Shown here: positions 59,178 through 64,000 of the stretch, one piece after another
How the letters are laid out: every line of letters begins with the position of its first letter
How positions within the stretch are numbered: position 1 is the first letter of the stretch
Assembly (NCBI GenBank): GCA_948146395.1
Contig: OX411556.1
Span: 30,765,056-30,829,055 of the forward strand
Length of the DNA stretch: 64,000 bases
Direction: 5' to 3'
From: Fragum whitleyi
Lineage: Eukaryota > Mollusca > Bivalvia > Cardiida > Cardiidae
Made by a program: the position numbers and the translations under genes
Notes under the pieces: generated by a model
Databases searched by the model: none
Told to the model about the DNA's origin: nothing
The model's input: the letters and a program-made list of their open reading frames with translations, nothing else

Positions 59178-60382
59178 GCAGTAAAACGCTGGGTTTTGTT
59201 TTCAAATTATAATATGCCTAATTTTAACCTTACGTTCATTTTATTTTTCGCAACGTCATCCTCAGATATGTTTATGACGTCATATAAACCTAGGCGCTAA
59301 TTATTTCAGTTTACAAATCAGTCAAAAACTTGCCCCACCGTTAGTTACGTATCGAAAAAATCGATCAGGTGTCCATGAACCTTCTGGTGTCGGCGTGGCA
59401 CGTTATACCCTGTGTCCCTAGTGCTACATTGTCAGCGAAAGATAATACCGTAGTAATTTTACCTCCGATTACGTCAATGTAGTCCTTGTATGTTGAAAGT
59501 GCATACATTTTATAGGTACTTTGACATTTAGTCCAGTCTAATGTAAAAATGGAAATGTTGGTTAATTCGAAATATCACGATGTCTTTCAAAGGTTAATTT
59601 CAAAATTTTCTCATTTGGGGTGTGCTACATGTACCTTAAAACGCATCTAAAACGTATTTCGAGAACAAACGCTCCTACTTGCTTCATTATCATATCCGAG
59701 GTGAGTCAGACTTTTTCGTAAACTAAAGCCTTACACTGCTAAGTGTGAATTTTTTTGTCTGGCAAGAAGACATTTTTTGATTTTCCACCGGACTGGCCCC
59801 TTAACAACTACTTACCTTGTTTTCGTCCGTGTTTCTAACAGAAATGCTAGCTTTTGAAAATAACCACATTATGCCATTGTTATAATATTGTTCTAAAAAT
59901 ATCCACGTGATATAATAAAACTATCATATGCGATGTTATCACACGGATATTTGTATAGTTATAAGATAATATGCAGAAAGGAGGCAGTGAAAGCTAAGAT
60001 AAGACAGTATGTCTCTACAGACTGATCTGTGTCTAAACAGTCTGTCTAAGCTTTGAATATGGATGTGATCGGTTAAAATTGGTGTCCGTGGTCTAGAGTT
60101 AGAGCGTCGGCCTCCTGACCCAAAAGTCCTGAGTTCGATTCCCGGTAGCGGCTGTCGATCTGGATTCTTTCAATGGCCCAAAAATTCGGCGCGAGTACTG
60201 GTGAATATTGCAGGAAGCAGAATCGAGAAGAATTAACCTGACTTGTTAGAACTTGTTTCTCGATCGGTGTAAAATAAATTGGTTTAAACCAACGGTTAAA
60301 ATTTTTATTCAAACTCACCTGGGACGAGGAAAACAATGAATAAAGCACAAAAACAGCCAATTACTTGTTCCCTAATATTCAT
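56362..60382 (-). CDS. Partial gene: secreted Ly6/three-finger-like protein, first two coding exons
   Basis: Exon 1, 60319-60382: ATG then 21 codons of a signal peptide (MNIREQVIGCFCALFIVFLV) and a GTGAGT donor, phase 1. Exon 2, 56362-56454: acceptor TTTTACTCTAG, donor GTGAGT, phase 1 to phase 1. Joined they read ...LVPG-SDGLKCFIGKHGRQIEEC then NGSCRYMSFAGLG. The order signal peptide, LKCF, EEC, SC and AG resembles the N-terminal part of Ly6/uPAR or related small Cys-rich surface proteins. The later Cys pairs (the CC...CN end) would be in further exons at lower coordinates; I searched by eye and did not find them. The two exons fit each other well, but the family name is tentative. Confidence 0.55.
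56604..56700. mobile_element. TIR element family A nested in a palindrome
   Basis: CCCTGCGTTCAGGATGACAAACCGG...AAGCGGGATATAATTTGAAAACGGTTTGC...CAGCCTGAATGCAGAGC, inserted at the centre of the 56528-56768 palindrome. Confidence 0.7.
58205..59310. repeat. Head-to-head palindrome of the ~390-bp TGACGTCA module, plus a third copy
   Basis: The copy at 58205-58605 (CTCGGGAACCCCCGACGATTC ... GATGTTCCGAATG) is followed at once by an inverted copy, 58615-58985 (GAATGGTAATTTTGGGTCAC ... CGAGGGTTCCCG). A second inverted copy (58977-59310: AAGTACCTCGGACGTAAGTG ... TGACGTCATATAAACC) comes next, truncated before its CGGGAACCC end and interrupted by C16-A35 runs at 59131-59176. Confidence 0.75.
59813..59970. 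repeat. Repeat with 'AAATATCC...GGATATTT' palindrome, copy 2
   Basis: ACCTTGTTTTCGTCCGTGTTTCTAACAGAAATG, CTAAAAATATCCACGTGATATAAT...CTATCATATGCGATGTTATCACACGGATATTTG; same order as 27205-27355. Confidence 0.6.
60086..60300 (+). mobile_element. Second, different tRNA-headed SINE-like element
   Basis: TCCGTGGTCTAGAGTTAGAGCG (box A-like) and GAGTTCGATTCCCGG (box B) 34 bases later give a pol III promoter layout. The body (GATTCTTTCAATGGCCCAAAAATTCGG...GAATTAACCTGACTTG) does not match the 28154-type SINE. It lies in intron 1 of the Ly6-like candidate. A decayed tRNA gene is less likely because the acceptor stem is not recognisable. Confidence 0.55.
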
Positions 60383-60944
60383 ATTTCGAGTTATGATATT
60401 CCATCGGTAATGATTAAAAATCTGTCCAAGTTGACTCATAAAATTGAATCAGTTCGTCATCTCACGAGTACCATTATATTGGAATAGTTGTTGACCTCCT
60501 TCAATTTCTGTTATTTTTTTTAACATGGGATAATCGTTTGTTTAGTGTAAAATCGATTTATCTTTCATTGAATGGGCATCGAAGGCTTTAGTTTCTCGAA
60601 TGGGGAAGCGTTTGTTGTTCATGAAATTAAAGATTTATCGAAATTATGCGCAATACAAAAGATTTATACATATTTTTAATGCATAAACGGGAAAAAAATA
60701 TTATTTCGATAAGTATGCTTAAAATAATCACCGTAACTGGAATACAAGGGAATGTTTTAAAATGACATTGATGTTGGATTTAAGGTAACTTGTTAAGGTA
60801 ACAAAATGGCTAAATGAATTTGTGTACTAATACATTATTTCCATTTTAGTAATGATTTTAGGCAGTGCGTTTTTTTTAAGTCGCTCAGTATATTTAATCA
60901 ACGGAGTTCCAAGATGGTCCCTCTTTTTCTGAAGGGTAACGTTT

Positions 60945-61345
60945 TTAAGCATTCGGAAAATCGCTCGGACTTTTCTGTAAACTACCAAGTACCTCGGACG
61001 TAAGTGTAGTAATTCAGTGCCATGTTTTAGGTAATTCAAGTTTTGGTGGTATTTCGACTATATAATACGCTATATATAATACGCTTGAAGAAAATCACAT
61101 TTTGTTAATTCTTTGAGAATGTTTTGGCAGTATAACTCCGCGTTTTGTTATCAAATGAAATTATGCCCCTGTCTTTATTTTTTTCGTTGATTTTGTACTA
61201 TGCGAGGTCTTCCTTACCGAGATGGTTTTAATTGTGACTTCATGTTAACCAACATGCGAAATGACGCGCTTTCATGGCTGCGCCCGTATTATTCTCGAGG
61301 TCTATCACGTCGAATCGCCGAGGATTCTCGATTAGCTTTAGGAGG
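60945..61345 (-). repeat. ~390-bp TGACGTCA module, diverged copy
   Basis: GCATTCGGAAAATCGCTCGG, AAGTACCTCGGACGTAAGTG, ATACGCTTGAAGAAAATCAC, AATGACGCGCTTTCATGGCTGCG, GAATCGCCGAGGATTCTCG. Inverted relative to 32095-32480. The 61200-61430 open frame is an accident of this repeat. Confidence 0.65.
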
Positions 61346-61875
61346 TTACTGCGGACACATAACAGAGTCAAAATGTCGAGCTTCCAAAAATCTCAAAAAA
61401 TTAACTGCTGAAGTTAATGTCGAAATATGAGCTTTCCCGAAGACTTCAAATATAGGGTGACCCATTGCCAATGACTCATACATCACGCATAAATCACGAA
61501 TAAAATTGGTTGCGTGATTGTTCTTGGATAAAATGGTCATTTTCTCGGGTTGTGCGTAGTCAGAATCATCAAAGAATTGCGTATCAACTGTACGTGTATC
61601 ACTTACAATCACTGACAAAGAACTAACGTTCCACGCATAATAGCACACAAGCCCAAATCCAATACAATTTCTGACGTTCAATCGAAGCATGTATAGCGAA
61701 TGTAACACGTATGGATCACGCATGAACAGCGCACGAGCACTGACGAATCACGTACGGTCCGCTCATGGAACACGCATGTATCACTGATGAAGGGAGCACC
61801 ATTCTTGCACTAGCATTCGAGACAGTCACATCTCCTAAAGACCACTTGAAGATATTTGAAGACTGCTGGAAGATT

Positions 61876-62160
61876 CTACCCAGGAAAGGCCACAAGGCTT
61901 CCAAGACCATGACACAGAGGAAGAACGAGGTTCCAAAACAAAACAAGCTCCACAAGACGACCAATCTGCCAAAAGGTCTCCAAGACCTCCTGAAATGCAG
62001 ATTGAGGTTGAGGTGCTTGTTGCTGCTGCTGGTGAATCCACCTGAAGTTCTTAAAGGAGTTTGGGTCTTCATTTCTGAGTTCCACCATAATGCAATTATA
62101 AAAAGCCCTGCTCTGGTCTCTTCTCACACCCAGTCATTCCTCTGTTTTCTTCTTCTTCTG
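61876..62160 (-). pseudogene. N-terminal relic of a PIF/Harbinger-type transposase
   Basis: On the minus strand MLARRRRKQRNDWV in one frame continues in another as RRDQSRAFYNCIMVELRNED, then PNSFKNFRW. The order basic stretch, (E)R, hydrophobic, xELRxEDPxSFKNF is that of the start of HARBI1-type nucleases. After a CAG-rich stretch (five Gln) the match fades. The DDE part is absent, so this is a remnant carried by a non-autonomous element. Confidence 0.55.
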
Positions 62161-62170
62161 GCCAACATCG

Positions 62171-62413
62171 GGGCCCGAGGTTATAAAACTTTTCTCATGC
62201 TCAACCGAAAATTTTCTCAAATTTTAGGCTTAAATAAATGTATGAAAATAAAAGATAATATTATTAAGTCGTTATTTATAACAACTTAATAATATTATCT
62301 TTTATGTTTATACATTTAAATGAGTATTAAAACAGAATTACGGCAATAATCTCAAATTGAAATTTGAGAAAATTTTGAATTGAGAATGAGAAAAGTTTTA
62401 TAACCTCGGGCCC
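62171..62413. mobile_element. 243-bp palindromic MITE with GGGCCCGAGG ends
   Basis: GGGCCCGAGGTTATAAAACT at the left and its exact inverse at the right; AAATTTTCTCAAATTT-like subterminal pair; centre AAGATAATATTATTAAGTCG / AACTTAATAATATTATCTT. It abuts the Harbinger-type relic, and the same TIR may belong to that element. Confidence 0.85.
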
Positions 62414-62515
62414 AGATGAATTTGCATCATCTGATCATTCCGGTTCTGCACAAATAATGCCAGCACATCTCTTCTCTGAGGGTTCGTGTCTTCTTCTGGA
62501 GCTTGGTTTTCTAGA

Positions 62516-62792
62516 CAAGGGCGTAGCTCCCATTACTCAAATTACGCAAGTGCGTAAAGGAAATATTGCTCTGTTGAAAAATATCGTGGATGAATGATCA
62601 AAGCATCGAAACTACAGCTTATTAAAGCTGTAGTTGCGATGTTTTGATTATTCACAAACGCGCAATTTGTAAAATGGAGCGGATGAAAGGCGTTCTCCTT
62701 TTGTCAGAGTTGTCATATAGCCTTTATCCTATTTATTCTTTGGTCGTTGCATTCTGAGTGCGTAAAGATTTAAAAATCCCAGTAACGCATAT
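62516..62792 (+). mobile_element. Family D element, complete copy 1
   Basis: AAGGGCGTAGCTCCCATTAC...ACGCAAGTGCGTAAA at the start; inner hairpin GCATCGAAACTACAGCTT-ATTA-AAGCTGTAGTTGCGATG; end GAGTGCGTAAAGATTTAAAAATCCCAGTAACGC. Directly followed by a second copy. Confidence 0.8.
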
Positions 62793-62795
62793 GTC

Positions 62796-63080
62796 AAGGG
62801 CGTAGCTACCATTACGCACATTACGCTAGTGTGTAATAGAAATAAATCTTCTTTCGCAAAATGTCGTTGATGAATGAACATAACATCGAAACTACAGGTT
62901 ATTCAAGCTGAAGTTACGATGTTTTGGTTATTCACCAACGCTAAAATCATAGAAATGGGGAGCGCACGGATGCCATTCATCTTTTGTCACAGTCTATATA
63001 ATGCCTTTATTCTATATACATATATTTTATGCTGGTCACCTTCTGAGTGCGTATAAATTTCAAAATCCTAGTTACGCCTA
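62796..63080 (+). mobile_element. Family D element, complete copy 2
   Basis: AAGGGCGTAGCTACCATTAC...ACGCTAGTGTGTAAT; hairpin CATCGAAACTACAGGTT-ATTC-AAGCTGAAGTTACGATG; end GAGTGCGTATAAATTTCAAAATCCTAGTTACGCC. Same orientation as copy 1, only a few bases apart, about 80% alike by eye. Confidence 0.8.
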
Positions 63081-63404
63081 GACGTGCACTCCTTGGCAGC
63101 ATGAACAACACTGAAGAGATTGACCGATTTTTTTTTCACACAGGAACATTGTATGTGTGATTTGTATGTGATTCACAAGTGATTAATGCGTGTTCATGCG
63201 CAAAAAGAAAATTTTACGCGCAATTCATGAGTAATTCGTATGCAAGTGCAGTGGGACTGATACTTTAGAAACCAAACTGGGTCCAGCGGGGCCAGTTTTT
63301 GCCCTTATGAAAATTGCTTAAATTATAACAGTTCAGTTCATGATTGTCAGAGACACATAACTTCGATCTTTTGAATTAAATTTTGAAATAATAATAATAA
63401 AAAA

Positions 63405-63600
63405 AAAATAGAGTGTCTCGAAGATTCCGGCTATTCCCTCGTAAAAAAACTGAAGGTTGTCTAGAAATACCGGAGGCTGTCTTGAAATTAATGGCGACTG
63501 TCTAGAAATCTCGTAAATACTTACATTCTTTTAGAAAAATACTAGCTACAACTGTGAAACCCCGGAGACTAAGGAGAAAACTGGTAAATGCCCGTGAAAT
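63405..63600. repeat. Second piece of the 21-bp GTCTAGAAA...GGCGACT minisatellite
   Basis: GTGTCTCGAAGATTCCGGCT, GGTTGTCTAGAAATACCGGAGG, CTGTCTTGAAATTAATGGCGACTGTCTAGAAATC: the same unit as at 51290-52570, more decayed. Confidence 0.7.
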
Positions 63601-64000
63601 AATTATGAATTTACAGAAAGTACTTTTCTAAAACATATTTTATTCATCCAATTTTGCGTTACAATTTTACAATCGGACTATACATAAATGACACGTTCGA
63701 GGGTTGTTCATTTTTTCCCGGATTAGGTCAATTAATCATTATTGATTTAACGCTATGTGAAAAAAACTATATTCATATTAACGGGACACTTTGTACGCTC
63801 AAACTTGCCAAAACCTGAAGCAGTTGATCGATGCATATCCATTTCACGCCAAAAAAAAAAAAAAAAAAAAAAAGAAAAAAAAACCAGTAAAAGATGTCGG
63901 CGCACGGTTTATGGCGCCAACGTTGTCAAAAATTGAGACACTGATGTGAAATTTAGCTTGTCAGGGCTCGTTATTCATTGAAGAATGAGGTAGTATTCCT

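Noticed and set aside
60086..60160. Functional tRNA gene
   Set aside because: Boxes A and B are present, but the acceptor stem and anticodon arm do not pair well by eye; better explained as a SINE head.
61765..62289. 174-codon plus-strand frame
   Set aside because: Antisense to the Harbinger-type relic and continuing into the palindromic MITE; the minus-strand reading is the meaningful one.

Overview
The window looks like a bivalve-mollusc (probably clam-type) nuclear genome. It is AT-rich and intron-rich, with no bacterial-style operons, and it is packed with short terminal-inverted-repeat (TIR) elements, tRNA-headed SINEs, 'TGACCTTGACC' repeats and fold-back palindromes of the kind common in bivalves. 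The species assignment is inference. No search was run, and all exon models were read by eye from splice sites, reading phase and family motifs.

Three host genes can be supported. (1) The left third (2.8-23.9 kb, minus strand) is a complete 12-exon MINDY3/FAM188A-type deubiquitinase gene. Every exon junction keeps phase, the protein is 442 residues, and the catalytic Gln-Cys and His motifs are intact. Its introns hold several TIR elements, two SINEs, a 145-bp tandem array rich in nuclear-receptor half-sites, a CCCGGG-rich array, and a row of broken tandem copies of the exon that encodes the catalytic cysteine. Its last coding exon runs straight into a ~59-bp tandem array that resembles the coding end itself. 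(2) At 47.6-48.6 kb (plus strand) a one-exon coding sequence encodes a secreted, probably GPI-anchored leucine-rich-repeat protein; a 5'-UTR intron appears to end just before the start codon. (3) At 56.4-60.4 kb (minus strand) two phase-compatible exons give a signal peptide followed by a Cys-containing Ly6-like N-terminus. The remaining exons of this gene were not found.

The rest is mobile or repetitive DNA. From left to right: the tail of a non-LTR retrotransposon with a long AAT/ACT microsatellite (24.1-25.05 kb) and a second, opposite-strand RT relic; a pyrimidine-rich tract (30.0-30.7 kb); a 4.66-kb element bounded by TIRs but without a visible transposase (36.7-41.3 kb); a decayed Tc1-type DD34E transposase (42.0-43.0 kb); a CpG-rich 'CGTACGG/CGCACGG' duplicated element (44.3-45.4 kb); a 21-bp minisatellite (51.3-52.6 kb); a 1.3-kb TTAA-flanked fold-back element (54.0-55.3 kb); nested large inverted repeats (55.8-59.3 kb); and a Harbinger-type transposase relic next to a 243-bp palindromic element (61.8-62.4 kb).

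I see no coherent new multi-gene system. The most unusual observations are the serial duplication of the MINDY3 catalytic exon, the array that seems to have grown out of the MINDY3 coding end, and a short GATCAGACTG...CAGTCTGATC-type hairpin that sits in the middle of several otherwise different repeat families.
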